From contig BSBK01002928.1 of NCBI GenBank assembly GCA_027943335.1, forward strand, positions 898,501-962,500: a stretch of 64,000 bases of DNA, in the 5' to 3' direction. Source of the DNA: Chamaecyparis obtusa (taxonomy: Eukaryota > Streptophyta > Pinopsida > Cupressales > Cupressaceae). The position numbers and the translations under genes were made by a program. Every line of letters starts with the position of its first letter. Within the stretch, counting starts at the first letter, position 1. Positions 46,101 to 58,506 of the stretch are shown piece after piece. The notes below the pieces were generated by a model. It made no database searches. It saw only the letters and a program-made list of their open reading frames with translations, and was not told where the DNA came from.

Positions 46101-47490
46101 TGTAATCTTTAGAGAGAAAGATGATGATGATGATGATCAGGGTTAAGAGCAACCATGTTGTATATTGACATCATTGTACTCTAACACTAATATTTGATAT
46201 TTATGCGAGATGATACTATCATGGGATTCTATATGTTCATGCATATATTATTTTATGTGATGTTATGGGTGTACTTATGATTCTATATGCATGTTGAATG
46301 TGATGTTATGTGATGTGAATTTACATAGATGCTTATGATGATATATGATGTTATGTATGGGTGCATGTATACGAGACTCTATTAAGATGTGAAAATAGAT
46401 CCAAGCAAAGATATGAAATAGATAATGAGGTACTTACCTTAAAATACGAAGAGGAATATGCTTTTATGCTCTAAAAATTACTATTATGGACCTGTAGTTG
46501 AATTTCTGACTGTGAATTTGCAATCACGCCTGAAAACCCAGAAAGTGCTAAAAATCTTAGGTTGCTAGGAATAGGTCGACCATGTCACCGTGTTCCGGAA
46601 TAGGTCAACCAAGTCAACATGTTCCTGAGGCACGTTACTGAAGTCAACCCAGATTTTTCTAGTAGATCTCTATCTACAACTTCCAGATCTATACCTACAA
46701 TTTTGAGATCTTGCTCCTACACATAGAAAACTAGGTTTTTGGGGTTGGGGTGGATACGGGCTTACCTTGGTCAATCTCTAGATTGAGGAATCAACCTTTA
46801 ATTGAAATGTAAATGTATAAATGAAACAAGACAAATGTAAATATTCGCCTTGTTTGAAGAAACCCTTGTCAGTAAGGATTTTGTTGTGTTTGCATGTTGA
46901 TCTTGAACTTGCAATATAGGAAATCTCCACAAATGCTATGGATCTACCAAAATCACATCATGGATCCATGGATGTAAGTGTGCATCAAATGAAGATGATT
47001 ATGAATTCCTCGATGTAGATATCCTCCCTTGATGGCCAACAACATGCTAGATCTTGAAGAGGAAAGATGTCCACAAAGGATCCTTGAATCTTTGAATCAT
47101 TGAATGCTTGAACGTGACATTTCTATCATCAATTGTCTTCTCCTTTTCTTCTTCTTGCTTTCCTTTTTTCTCCTTGCCCCCTAAAACGAGGTGCTTGGGC
47201 TTCCTTTTATACAAGTTTATGGGTGGGAAAACAAAGCAAGCCGACGGGGTTACCAAATTTTGAGAATTAAATCCCCGAGACTACACTGGGCCTGAGGCTC
47301 ACATCGACCTGTTCCAAGGTTGGCCCATAGGGAGTCAACCCCGAGGTCTCAAAGACTACATAGTTGAAAAGGGAGAATATGAGATAGAGTAGGAGAAAAA
47401 GGGAACCAAGCACGAATCCATCCATGGTCCAAAAAGTTGATAAAGGATGGGAGCTAAAAAGGTCTTAAATGAGGAGTGCATCCATTTTAA
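46101..47490. other. no recognised gene
   Basis: Contains a run of GAT repeats near 46121-46138 and, around 46566-46650 and 47290-47350, phrases such as GAATAGGTCGACC and GTCAACCCCGAGG that recur and suggest retrotransposon origin. No element could be defined. Confidence 0.35.
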
Positions 47491-47496
47491 GATGGT

Positions 47497-47584
47497 ACAT
47501 ATGTACATACATACATATATACATACATGCATACATATATATAGATAGATAGATAGATAGATAGATGTGTGTGTGTGTGTGTGT
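47497..47584. repeat. compound microsatellite (ACAT, GATA, GT)
   Basis: ACAT-type repeats at 47497-47540, GATA repeats at about 47541-47566, then (GT)n to 47584. Confidence 0.85.
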
Positions 47585-47639
47585 AGTTAGAAAATGTGAC
47601 AATATATTGAAAAGAAAATTAATATATATTGATGAAACA

Positions 47640-48605
47640 AAAAAAAATTAAAAGGAAAACAAACATAAATCAAAAGAAATGAAGAAACCCTAGCCAAACT
47701 AGATATATAGAGCAAATGGACAAATCCTAGGTCAACTAGATATAGAGAGAAAAACGAAGACCATGGGAGATCAAAAGAAATTTTTGGGGAATTAAGAAAA
47801 TCAGATGAAAAATTGCATTTAATGAGTATTACTTTTTAGCTCTATTTATTAGTTTCATCAAACATGAAATATATTATTACATACATATATGTATGTCCTA
47901 TAGTTATAAAACATGACTGTAGTTTGAAAAAAGGAACAGATGTCAAAAGAAATATAGAAACCCTGGCCAAACTACAGATATAGAGAAAATTGACAAACCC
48001 TCACTCAAATAGATATATAGAGCAAAAATAAGATCACAACAAATGGAAAGAAATTTTTGGGTGCTTCATTTTATTTGCTAACTCTTTACACGTTTGTGAC
48101 TTTTCGTAAACATCAAAAATCGTGAGCAACTATTGGATTTTATTGTTTTACTTGTTTTAGACTCCCATTTTATGACATTTTCTCCATTTGCTCTATTTTT
48201 TCCTTTTGTCTAGTTTACCTAGGATTTTTGTATTTTCCCTAGGGTTTGACACTTTCTTATGATTTTTCATCCTCTTGATTTTAACTTTGGGTAGCCATTT
48301 TCCCATGTTTTATTAGATGATAGCATTCATGCCCTTTAAGCACCTTGTTATGTACATCTAGTTCACCTAGGGTTTCTCAAAAGTAGAAGAGATCTTTAAA
48401 AATAGAGAAATCATAATTGAATTAGATATACAAAGCAAATGGAGAAACCATAATATAAATATGACAATAGTTTGAAAAGAAAATTATTATATATCACAAA
48501 AACAAACAAAGGTCAAAAGAAACAGAGAGATTCTAGTCGAATGAGGTATAATGAGCAAATGGACAAACCCTACTTGAACTAGATATACAAAATAAAAAGA
48601 AATGT
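47640..48605. repeat. degenerate interspersed repeat in both orientations
   Basis: The phrase GAAACCCTAGCCAAACTAG with AGATATATAGAGCAAATGGA recurs, diverged, at about 47683, 47945, 48395 and 48520, and an inverted version (CATTTGCTCTATTTTTTCC...CCTAGGGTTTGAC) lies at about 48185-48250. Looks like decayed satellite or repeated insertions. Confidence 0.5.
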
Positions 48606-48634
48606 AGAATCTTGTATTGCATTAAAAAATAAAG

Positions 48635-49175
48635 CATATATCTATGAAGTATCATTTCTTGAAAGGCAAGGTAAGTGAAAAGGAAGTCAGATTGGAATAT
48701 GTGCCTACTAAAGAATAGATTGTAGATATCTTCATGAAGCCCTTACCAAAGGATACCTTTGAGTATCTCTGGGGTAAGATTGGGTTGGCAACCCCTCCTA
48801 ATCAGAGCTAGAGATGCATGGATTTCCATCAGTCTAGTATTTTTAGAAAGATTACCATCAATCTAGATTGATGTTTCGGTGGCTACTACTCAAGGGGAGT
48901 AGTTAGACTTGTGAGGTGTATTGTTTAGTTTTTGAGATATTCGGTTGTTTTTGGCCTCTATGACTTAGTGCATATATGTGCCTTTGTCATTGATGTCAAA
49001 GGGGAAGAGATAGATATGTAAAAACAATGTGGATCTTAGAAGGTGAAATTGTTCCTTGTTGTAGAAGTTTTTGGGGAGAGATATATTGTGGATATTGTTG
49101 GTAGTATTGTTTTTGAATAAGGTATTATTGGTAGTATTGTTGATATGGTTTCTGTGTGCATTGATTTGGACCAAG
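48635..49175 (+). pseudogene. copia 3' end relic (RNase H and 3' non-coding)
   Basis: Parallel to 61100-61620. Reads KYHFLKGKVSEKEVRLEYVP, then TKE, a stop, IVDIFMKPLPKDTFEYLWGK, the C-terminal part of copia RNase H. The non-coding tail with AGGGGAGTAGTTAG follows. It breaks off at about 49175, before any LTR, where a MITE-like repeat begins. Confidence 0.7.
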
Positions 49176-49182
49176 ATAACCT

Positions 49183-49652
49183 ACTCTAAATTGACATAAT
49201 ACAACATAATTTAACACTAAATGTCTTTATACAATATGTATGTCAATGTCGAAGTGTAAATATTAACTATTTCCTATTAATAATTGTAATAAACAAACTT
49301 TAATAAACATTAAGTCTTACATTCATGGCATCTAATCTTTTAAGATAGGGAAATTTATTATTAAAATAAAAAAATTAAGCTTTCAATGACACATTTAAGA
49401 AATAGATATAAAAAATAATAACATCTAAGATTTTTTTCAAGTGTCAAGTGAAAAATATCGTACTTGTTCTTTTGTTTAATTGTTGAGACAATCTTCATTG
49501 CTTATAAGCTTTAATTGTTGTGTCCTAATTAATAGTTGACTTTCATGTAATTTAATTTCAATTTTTTAAACTTCATGGATAGTAATAATAAGGAGACATG
49601 ACTATAAAGACATTTTTAGTGTTAAATCATGTAGCATGGTTATAGTTCACTC
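49183..49652. mobile_element. MITE-like inverted-repeat element
   Basis: Left end 49183 contains AATTTAACACTAAATGTCTT; right end 49603-49652 is its inverted counterpart (AAGACATTTTTAGTGTTAAA). About 50-bp arms, inner 28 bp best conserved. A further direct copy of the left end follows at about 49646-49735. No target duplication identified. Confidence 0.45.
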
Positions 49653-49735
49653 TGAATTGGCATAGTATAACATGACTCAACATTAAATGCCTCTATACAA
49701 CACATATCCCCATGTTGAAGCACCTAATTTTAGAT

Positions 49736-50360
49736 TGCATGATAAATAGCTATTTGAATCCAAAATTCTTGATAACATAAACTCATTGTGCAAAAAACTA
49801 CTCTACAAGAAACACTAACCTCTAAAATTTCTACAAACATTATTGTACACCACTTAATTGTAATAGATAGAGAAGATATTATCATAAAATACAAATATTC
49901 AAAATTAAAAAAATGTTGTCTCTGTAAACTTTGCATCATGTAACCTTCAATTGTCACAATCCAAGCGATATCTGCACTGTCTAGATTCATTATACTTTTT
50001 GTTGCTTGAACAAACCATATAGTACAAACATGTAATTAGAACATTTTATGAATTGGATATACATAACAACACGTGCTTACACGAAAACTAAATTTGGCTA
50101 AAATCAAAAAGTTTTTCCTAAGACCACACACATAGTTCTTGGAAAATAATTGATTTCAACCAAAAAGCCTTGGTGTACATACATATGACTTTGAATAATT
50201 CTAAAATAGCATTAAGAAAATTAGATGACCAATTGCATTTAATAGTATTACTTTTTAGCTCTCTATCGTTAGTTTCCACAAAAGGAAAATATACTATTGC
50301 ATCTGTTAGATGTAAATTCCTATTTAATTTAACAAATGGAAATTGAGATTTTTTCATACA
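49736..50360. other. no recognised gene
   Basis: AT-rich sequence without motifs. Confidence 0.4.
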
Positions 50361-50428
50361 TATATAGATAGATAGATAGATAGATAGACTGACATACATA
50401 CAGATAGTTAGTTAGTTAGTTAGTTAGA
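50361..50428. repeat. GATA and GTTA microsatellites
   Basis: GATA repeats about 50365-50388, then GTTA repeats about 50405-50428. Confidence 0.85.
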
Positions 50429-50796
50429 TATGCATGGATTTTCATTGCTCTAGTGCTTTCAAAAAGATTATCATCAATTTGGATTGATGTTTTGGTGGCT
50501 ACTACTTAGGGGGAGTAGTTAGTCTTGTGAGGTATGTTCATTTTTTGAGATGTTCAATTGCTTTTGGCCTCTATGACTTAGTGCATATATGTGTCTTTGT
50601 CATTGATGTCAAAGGGGGAGAGATAGCTATGCCAAAATTAGTGTGGATCTTAGAAGGTGAGATTGTTCTTTGTTGCATAAGTTTTTGTGAGGGAGATATA
50701 TTGTGGATATTGTTGATAGTATTGTTAATATGGTATCTTTATGCATTGATTTTATTTTTCACACCATATGTCACCATCAATTCCAAAGGGGAAGAT
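50427..50796 (+). mobile_element. copia 3' non-coding end with PPT, next to an LTR
   Basis: Matches 61275-61645, the tail of the copia element, including CTACTTAGGGGGAGTAGTTAG and the purine tract AAAGGGGAAGAT directly before the LTR at 50797. So the LTR has an upstream copia end as well as its downstream element. Confidence 0.75.
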
Positions 50797-52147
50797 TGTT
50801 GGAGATTTTAGAGATATATTGCATATATGCATTGACATTGATGTTTTGTCATTAATGTCAACATATTTCGTTATTTCTGATAATGTTCCTAGTTTTTTAA
50901 GTAAAGAGTTTGGATCGGTATTGCTTCTTTATTGCAAATAAAATATTGTGAAGTTGTAAATGGTTGAAGGGATGTATGTAGTTGGCCTATGTCTTACATA
51001 CTTTTTCATTATGATTTGAGTTAGTTATGTGTGATTTACCAGTCTCTAGTATTTAGGTTTTTCTGGTTGTTCAAGAAGTGATAGTGTTGCAATTTTTGGA
51101 ATAGTGAGGATTGGCTATGCAATATTTTTGGTTGTTAACCTGGTGATGAGTTGGTTCATGATTTGGATCTTTGCAAGTTATTCTTCTTAAGTGACAGAGG
51201 TTGATGTTTGGTGTTCTTGATGAACAGTGAAGAGATAGCAATGAATTTTGAGTCAGATTTGTTTATGTTATTGATGTGGCATTTCACATTGCTTTTTGAT
51301 ATTTCTATACCGTATCCTATTCATGTTGTTGGATCACACTAGGTTATGTGATCAGATTTAGTGGTTTTCTTGTTGTGTGTTGATATTCTTGTTTGTTATT
51401 GGTTGACTTGGTGGTATACCATGTTGTGAAGGATTATGGCATTATTTGTGGATCTAAAATGTGTTTGAGGATGGTGATTTGGGTCCTAGCTATGTCTTTG
51501 TCAACATGTATTGGATCGCATTAATGTTTATATTATATTCAATGTAATATCTTGTAATTAGGTCCTTGGTCGACCTTGTGAGAATACGTTGATGTAATGA
51601 ATATAAAGATGTAATCAATTGTATGTGCGAAGGATGAGAGATGTATGAGAGTGGATGTATGCATGTGTATCAAATATTGTGTGAAGAGGTATGAGTGGAA
51701 TCTATAATTGAGAGAGATGTTTGTTGTACTTCATCATAGCTATATTGGTATGTTAGTGATGCTATCAATCAATTCATAAATAGGTAGATTGTAGTACATT
51801 TGGGGTTGTAGCCCTTGTTGTAATCTCAGGGTTGTTTCCCTTTGTTGTAGTTGAGCAATGAGCTCTAGGTTGTAATCCTGAATGCATGTGCATTCCCCTT
51901 TGTACCTTTAACAAGGTTATTGTTATAGTACATCATCTTGTGGGTTTTATCTGCACCATATTTTTTCCCTTAACCAAGTTTTTCACGCAAAAAATTATAG
52001 TGTTATGTGTTCTTGTGCTTTGTGGTTTAGTGTTAATATCTATCATTCAGATCTAAGTTTTATGGTTAAGTTTTGAAATTATTAGACACAACTGATTCAC
52101 CCCCCCCCCCCCCCCCCCTCATTTGCGTGTGTTGCCTTGTTCTAACA
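50797..52147 (+). repeat. copia 5' LTR (1351 bp)
   Basis: Begins TGTTGGAGATTTTAGAGATA, ends TGTTCTAACA, then primer site. A run of 19 C (52100-52118) near its end is a common feature of plant copia LTRs. The start is repeated at 61646. Confidence 0.85.
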
Positions 52148-52149
52148 AT

Positions 52150-52162
52150 TGGTATCAGAGCT
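52150..52162 (+). other. primer-binding site
   Basis: TGGTATCAGAGCT, three bases after the LTR, complementary to the 3' end of initiator methionine tRNA, the usual copia primer. Confidence 0.9.
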
Positions 52163-52189
52163 AAGTCCTATTTTTTAGGCTTGACTACT

Positions 52190-53230
52190 TGAGGTGATCC
52201 AATATAGTAGCCTTTAAGAAGGAGAGACTGATATTTGAAGGAAAAAACTCTGTTATATGGAAGGGTCATATGATTACATATTTGAGATGGATCGGAGAAG
52301 ATTATTAGATAGTCACAAAGAAAAATTACACACCTCTTGCAGATCTATCTATTGCTACTGCTGATGAGAAGAAGGAATTTGAGTGTAAGACGTGAGTAAA
52401 AGAATTCTTATTGAGAACCTTATCGAATGTTGAATATACAAATGTTATGGAGTTAGAGTCCGCACATGAGATATAGGTAAAATTGGAATCCTTACATGAA
52501 GGAGATGCCTTTGTGAAGAAAGTGAAGTTGCAAATCCTAAAATAAAAGTTAGAATCTTTGAAGATGAGTGAGAATGAAAATACTAAATCCTATGTACAAA
52601 AGGTGGCTGAGCTTGTTTGTGGAATCAAAAGTGTTGGTGGAAAATTAGAGGAAGATGAAATTATTTCTAAGATACTAAGATCCTTGCCTCCTTCTTATGA
52701 CAACAAAGTTATTGCAATTGAAGCAATCAGGACCATGTCTATTGTGACAAGGGATACATTGGTTAGTAAGTTATCTACTTTTGAAATGACTAGACTTGGT
52801 GATAGTCTTCCTAAAGTTGAATATGCATTTAAAGATAATATTTCTAAGGATAAGCAAAAGTATGATTTTGGTAAAAAAAAACTTCTAAGTATGGATCTAT
52901 ATATGCTAAGGAATGGGAAGAAATTGAAGAAGAGGAAAGAAAGATGGAAGAGATAGAAGCCCTAATTGCAAGGAGAGGGCCTAAGGGAGTAGTTAAGTAT
53001 AAAGAGAAGCTACCTTTGAAATGCTTTTCATGTAATAAGATTTTCCACTTTTCTTCTAAATGTCATGAGAGAGTACCGAAGCATAAGCCTAGAAATTTTC
53101 AGTCCAAATATCATAAGAAATGTTATTTAGTTGTTACTAAAGGTGTTACTGATGATGAATCTAAAAAGAGCGAAGATGAAATTGTGTTCATTGCTATTAG
53201 AGATGAGAATCCTCCTTTCTTGAATGAATA
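52190..53230 (+). pseudogene. copia gag
   Basis: Capsid-like nucleocapsid precursor. Starts KKERLIFEGKNSVIWKGHM, passes through stops at about 52300-52545, then an open stretch at 52558-52956 with SKILRSLPPSYDNKVIAIEA, the UBN2 gag hallmark. After a frameshift near 52945, the zinc knuckle CFSCNKIFHFSSKC (about 53022-53063): C-x2-C-x4-H-x4-C is kept, but the usual glycine before histidine is lost. Confidence 0.8.
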
Positions 53231-53264
53231 AAAGGCCCTAGATGTACATGTTGAAATAAATATG

Positions 53265-53782
53265 AATGGGTGATAGATAGCAGTTGTTCACATCACATGA
53301 CCAGAGATAAGAGAAAATTTATCAAATTGGAAAGGTATGATAGTGGTGTTACCATATTTGGTAACAATACTCCCTTTATGATAAAAGGAAGTGGTTCAAT
53401 TACACTTGATGATAAGAATAACATTGATGATGTCATATATATTGAAGGTTTAAAACATAATCTTTTGAGTGTTCGACAACTTGTTGATAAAGGTTACATC
53501 TTACAATTCAAGGATGGAAAGTGCATGATCATGGGAAGCTCTGGAAATGAGATTGCATCAAATACCAAGACCAGAGGTAATGTATTTAATTTGAATAACA
53601 CAGAGAATAGATGCTTGATTTCTAAAATTAATGATAGTTGGTTGTGGCAGAAAAGGTTTTGTCATGTAAAATTTTATAATATTGTAAAGATAAGCACTAC
53701 AAATATTGTAAGAGATTTGCCTAAAGTGTTGAATTTTGATAATTTGATGTGTAAGGAATGTTAGTTAGTTAAGATAACTAAA
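53265..53782 (+). pseudogene. copia protease and GAG-pre-integrase domain
   Basis: Aspartic protease start WVIDSSCSHHMTRDKRKF: the active triad DSG (or DTG) has become DSS, so it is probably inactive. Later KHNLLSVRQLVDKGYILQF, then the pre-integrase WLWQKRFCHVKFYNIVKIS with its H-x3-5-H zinc ligands partly kept, ending MCKEC. A TAG at 53762 replaces a glutamine. The gene continues at 58773 after the nested element. Confidence 0.8.
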
Positions 53783-53787
53783 TTTAT

Positions 53788-54309
53788 TGAAAGAAATAAT
53801 AAAGAGAGCAAGGAACAATAAACAATCCAAGTGAGCTTGATGAAGGATAAAGAGTTAACATGAAAAAAAAACTATCATCTAAGAGAATTCACCAATAAAG
53901 CCAAAGGAAAAGGAGACAATATGTTTTGAAAGGGGAAAAGAAAAGAAAAAACCCTTGTTAACTTATGAATGAGGCCATATCCTAAAGAAGAGAGAGAGAG
54001 AGAGACAGAGAGACAGAGAGACAGAGATGCTCATTACAATAATTTTATCACTAGAAATGAGAGAGGAGTATCTCTTAAATAGAGACGAGGAGAGGAGTTA
54101 CTATGTAACTTCCAAGTCTATGAATTCCACCATTCATAATGGGCGTGTGCCAAGTGTCACAATCCTCTTAAGGATGATAGACTAAATAGAGTAATAACAT
54201 AAAATGAGTTGTCCTCCCATTTGGACTAGAGGACAAATTACATGTAGGGATTCCATAGGAATATCCTAATTACAATTAATAAATACAAGTAAAGATTACT
54301 CTTCTAAAA
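53788..54309 (-). repeat. 3' LTR of the nested element
   Basis: Holds AAAGAGAGCAAGGAACAATA near its left end and a GA/GACA repeat at about 53986-54025. The final CA...TG base pair at 54308 has changed (TCTAAAA for TCTAACA). Confidence 0.8.
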
Positions 54310-54320
54310 CCCCCCTTTAA

Positions 54321-57300
54321 TCTTTACTTGGGGAGTTTACAACAAGGGGTATCAAACCCATTTTTTACAAAAATCTGCAAGTTGAAGTTTAGCTTCATGG
54401 TACAAAGGTACATTTGATTGTGTTCAAGTGGAGGGATAACCACATCTTCAAGTAATCTTCTTCAGTTATAAGACATGTATAGATGAATTGATTCCTTAAT
54501 TGTGCCTCGATGATTCAACTGAATCAAAGAAACATGGAAGCAAGAAACAAAGAAACTATCCACAAGTAGAATGCCATCTATTATTCAAGTTAGTATATCT
54601 TTGAAACTTTTACATCAGAAAATGATTTTAAAGGAACACTAATAGTTTAAAATAAGATAAAGGGATAGAGATAAATGCATGATATTCCATAAAAAATGCA
54701 ATAGAGCTAACATGATTTCAAGATAAACCAAATGCTCAAAGTCCCAAAAATGAACAAGCAAGGAACAATAAACATTATCAAACGCTCTCACAAAAGAACA
54801 TACTAATACACAAATGACCACATACAAGGCCAACTAATGAGACCTACATCAACACTGCATCAATCACATGGATATAGAAAGTCCACTAACGAGTCATCCC
54901 ACTACAAGTGAATGGGTCATGAATCCATGACTTACATAACCCACGATCTAAGCAATGAATAATGTATTGCATTATCACATTAGTAGATTTTTCAAAGAAA
55001 TATGAGAGAGACAATGATAAACCAGGAGAATGTGTGACTCAAACATCAAATCAACATTTGATCTAATTTTCCAATTATGTTAACCATCATGCACTATAAA
55101 CAAAAGTTTATGAGAGATAAAATATATTACCTTCAAATATATATAAGAAATTCAACAAAGTGCAAGAAGGATTTCAAGAGCGACATCCTCATCATGAGGA
55201 AAAAATCAAGAGGAGCCAAAGTATTTGAAAATGGAGGGAAACTCCATGAATAACATCCTCTTTACGAGGAATAAAATGGAGGGAAACTCCATAAAAGGTA
55301 AGTGCACATCAACTGTAGGATGGAGGGATACACCATGGGTCCCTTCGTAGAATAAGACAACTATGAGTCAATTATAACTGATGGATCCTCCATACTTAAC
55401 CTTGAAGATTGGGCTCCCGATGCAACTTACAAAAAAAGCAATAAAATGCATATCAATAAATGGTATAAAACCATAAAATGCCACCATGTGCATATAAAGA
55501 GATGTTGTAAAAGGATAAAATTACAACTATGTGCATATCAATAGATCATATAAAAAATTGATAGCAATCGATGCTAATCAATGAATAATGAAGGCAATTG
55601 AATAATATACCTCGTAAACCTTGAACAAACTTAAGATAAATGCATTGATAATTGTAAGAGCATTGAGAAACATTATAGATATCAGTTATAAACTCCATTG
55701 AATGTAAACATAAGTACAAATGTCTTAAACAAGAGAGGAAACAAATTGATACTTGAGAGTTAATAATCAGGTAAAAGAACAATAATATGTCACCCTTTTA
55801 TAAAGGAAAAGGCTAACAAAATCAAACCAACTTCAATAATATAAAAATGACATTTATGTTTGGAATTTGAAGATGATGTAAACTAATTAAATATTTTAAA
55901 ATGGATGAATTTTATGATTAATATTTTTTTTGAATAAGAATTGATATGTTTTTTTAATCTTTAAAGATGATTTTTTAGTTGCTGAAAATTAGGGGTCTTG
56001 TTCCCACCAAAAAATTATATGTAAATAAATATTTTTTCTCCTAATTTCAAACTATGTTATAGATGACACGTATAGCTAGTGAATGAAAAAATAAAAATTG
56101 GTTTGTGACCTATATTTGATCTTTTATAACAATTCATATACCAACTCACCTAAAATCGATAGTTTTCATCTCCCACCATATTTTTCATAATAAATCTATC
56201 CCAATCAAAAAAAGAAACATATATTCTTGAAGAGGAATCTCTCCTCTAGTGCAACATATGTTCTTCAAATTTATTTAATATGATTTACTATTTGATTCTT
56301 TCTCCGAATCAACATCTCCTTGACTGTTAAAATACCTACTTGCAATGTTTTTTAATTACAATAGACTATGTCTAATTAAAACACTATAAAATCTATGTGA
56401 GGATATTCTTGACTCTGATCTCTACAAAAGGGTTTTTTTTGAAAATATCATTAAAAAGATTAGGAGTTATTGAAACGTCACTTTTTCTGAAATAATTTTA
56501 TTTCTATGGTAATTGGACCCAAAGTGGTATAAAACATGCATTTAATAAACATTCTAATTGGAAAAGTTAAATCACCTATCTAACTTTGCTAGAATCAATG
56601 TAGCTAGACCATATGTTTGACCAAAATTAATTTTTAGTTAGAAATACTAAAATTCAGCTATGCTGATAGGTTAGCCTAAAAGGTGACAAATTATTGTGTT
56701 TTTACCCAATCGAAATTTAAATAGCAAATAATATTTTTGAATTAAACAAAATAAAATAACTAAGAATTTGGGTGAAAACATTAAGTTTGAACACTATCAG
56801 ATTTAAAACAAAAAATAATATAAGGAATGAATGTAAAAATATAATTTAACTTAATGTTAATGATGAATTGAATAGCTTAAATTAACAATTAATTTTTTTT
56901 AAATCAATTAATATACGACTAAATGATATTAAAATTTGAATTTAGACAATTAATAAAATAATAATTACTAATGAATTTAAGCGAAGAATTCCTCATAGAG
57001 AAACTATTAAACACTTTTAAAAACTAATTAAATGTTATTAAAATGATAAGAAATAAATTTTAAAGTATTTAAAAAATAACAATAAAGTTAAACTAATTAT
57101 TATTTTTTTAATGAATCTAAATAATGTATGAAAACTATGCAAAGAAAAATAAAAGAAACTAATAACAAAAAAATGTTATTAAAGTAATTTATTTAAATGT
57201 TATTAAATGAGTCAAATTAACTAAAAGAAACATTTAATATAATATTCAAACAAAAACTGAACTTAGATGAAAGCGTACGAAGAGGTCAGTGAGTAGAGAA

Positions 57301-57925
57301 AATGGTTATGGTGGGATTGGCTCAGACTAAACCAAATGTCAAGAACATGCAAACCGCAATGACCAAAGAAAGGAGCAATGAAAAAACATATGTAGAGACG
57401 TTATCAGTTGGAGCAGATAGCAAATAAATGAATTAAAAAATGCAGTTAAAGGACATTAATAATGCTGATGATAAATGATTGAAAGAGGTAGATGCTAGTA
57501 GACGTTACTTGTCTAGAGTTACGCAAGTTAGTGGGAAATGTCAGCACGTATTGATGGTAGAAAATATGTTATGCAGGTTGGTTGAAAGAGAAGAAACGCA
57601 AGAGCTAGGGAGAAAAAAAAGAAGAGATCTCTAAGAGCCTCCAACTTGGAGTATGCAAACTGTACTGGCAAACAAAATGCAAGCAAAAGGTAAGAGGAAT
57701 CAAAGCAACGTTAGCTAGCAGAAGGAATATGACTAGCAACAACAATGAAATACGAAGCTAGTCAAATTTCAATTTAGAGGGAAATTACGTGACCAAAGAC
57801 ATTACGTTATGCAAGGGATAAGAGAGATAAACGATATAGAGAGGAAAAAAAGGAAAAATGACAACAGAGATAAACAAAGAGATATTAAAAAAACATGAAT
57901 AAAAGTCAAAGAACAAAGAGATATG
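54321..57925. other. interior of the nested element, no coding motifs
   Basis: AT-rich, especially 55800-57250. A phrase ATGGAGGGAAACTCCAT recurs at about 55231 and 55269 and GAGCGACATCCTCATCATGAGG-like text near 55180. No gag, protease or RT was found on either strand. Confidence 0.5.
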
Positions 57926-58095
57926 GTTGGTCCCCATAATGTAACAGTGAATGGTTGCGCTTGTCTGTTCAACCATCATGGGTTCAAATTCAGCTAAGGA
58001 AGGAGAAGAAAGAGATATTTAAACAAAGTCTAATAAGATTAACTTGCAAGCCTTCCAGAGAGGGTTAGTTGAAATTTTTTTAAAAAAAATATTAA
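57926..58095 (+). mobile_element. probable tRNA-derived SINE
   Basis: GGTCCCCATAATGTAACAGT at the start resembles the 5' end of tRNA-Gln, and GGGTTCAAATTC (about 57970) a Pol III B box about 45 bp later. Ends in an A-rich stretch (TTTTTTTAAAAAAAATATT). Target duplication not resolved. Confidence 0.4.
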
Positions 58096-58224
58096 ACCCT
58101 GCAACACAAATGAGTTATTGAAACAACTACAAGCTTCTTTCTTCTCAACAACGTCCCCAAGAAGGTGTGCTCCACAAAATGGTAACCTTCATCCATACAC
58201 TCAAAATAAGGATTAGATAACCAA

Positions 58225-58236
58225 GCTCTAATACCA
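58225..58236 (-). other. primer-binding site of the nested element
   Basis: Minus strand TGGTATTAGAGC directly after the right LTR; one change from the initiator-Met site TGGTATCAGAGC. It fixes the element's orientation. Confidence 0.8.
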
Positions 58237-58425
58237 TGAAAATAATAATAAAGAAAGCAAGGAACAATAAACAATCCAAGTGAGCTTCATGAGGGAGAAA
58301 GAGTTACCATGAAAAAAAAACTATCATCTAGGAGCATTCACCAATCATTCCAAATACAAGGGAGACGAGATGTTTTGAAAGGGGAAAAGAAAAGAAAAAC
58401 CCCTTGTGAACTTATGAATGATGCC

Positions 58426-58506
<81 letters not shown>

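Noticed and set aside
53986..54025. Short regular repeats that could suggest a CRISPR-like array
   Set aside because: Simple GA/GACA microsatellite in a plant LTR; no spacers.
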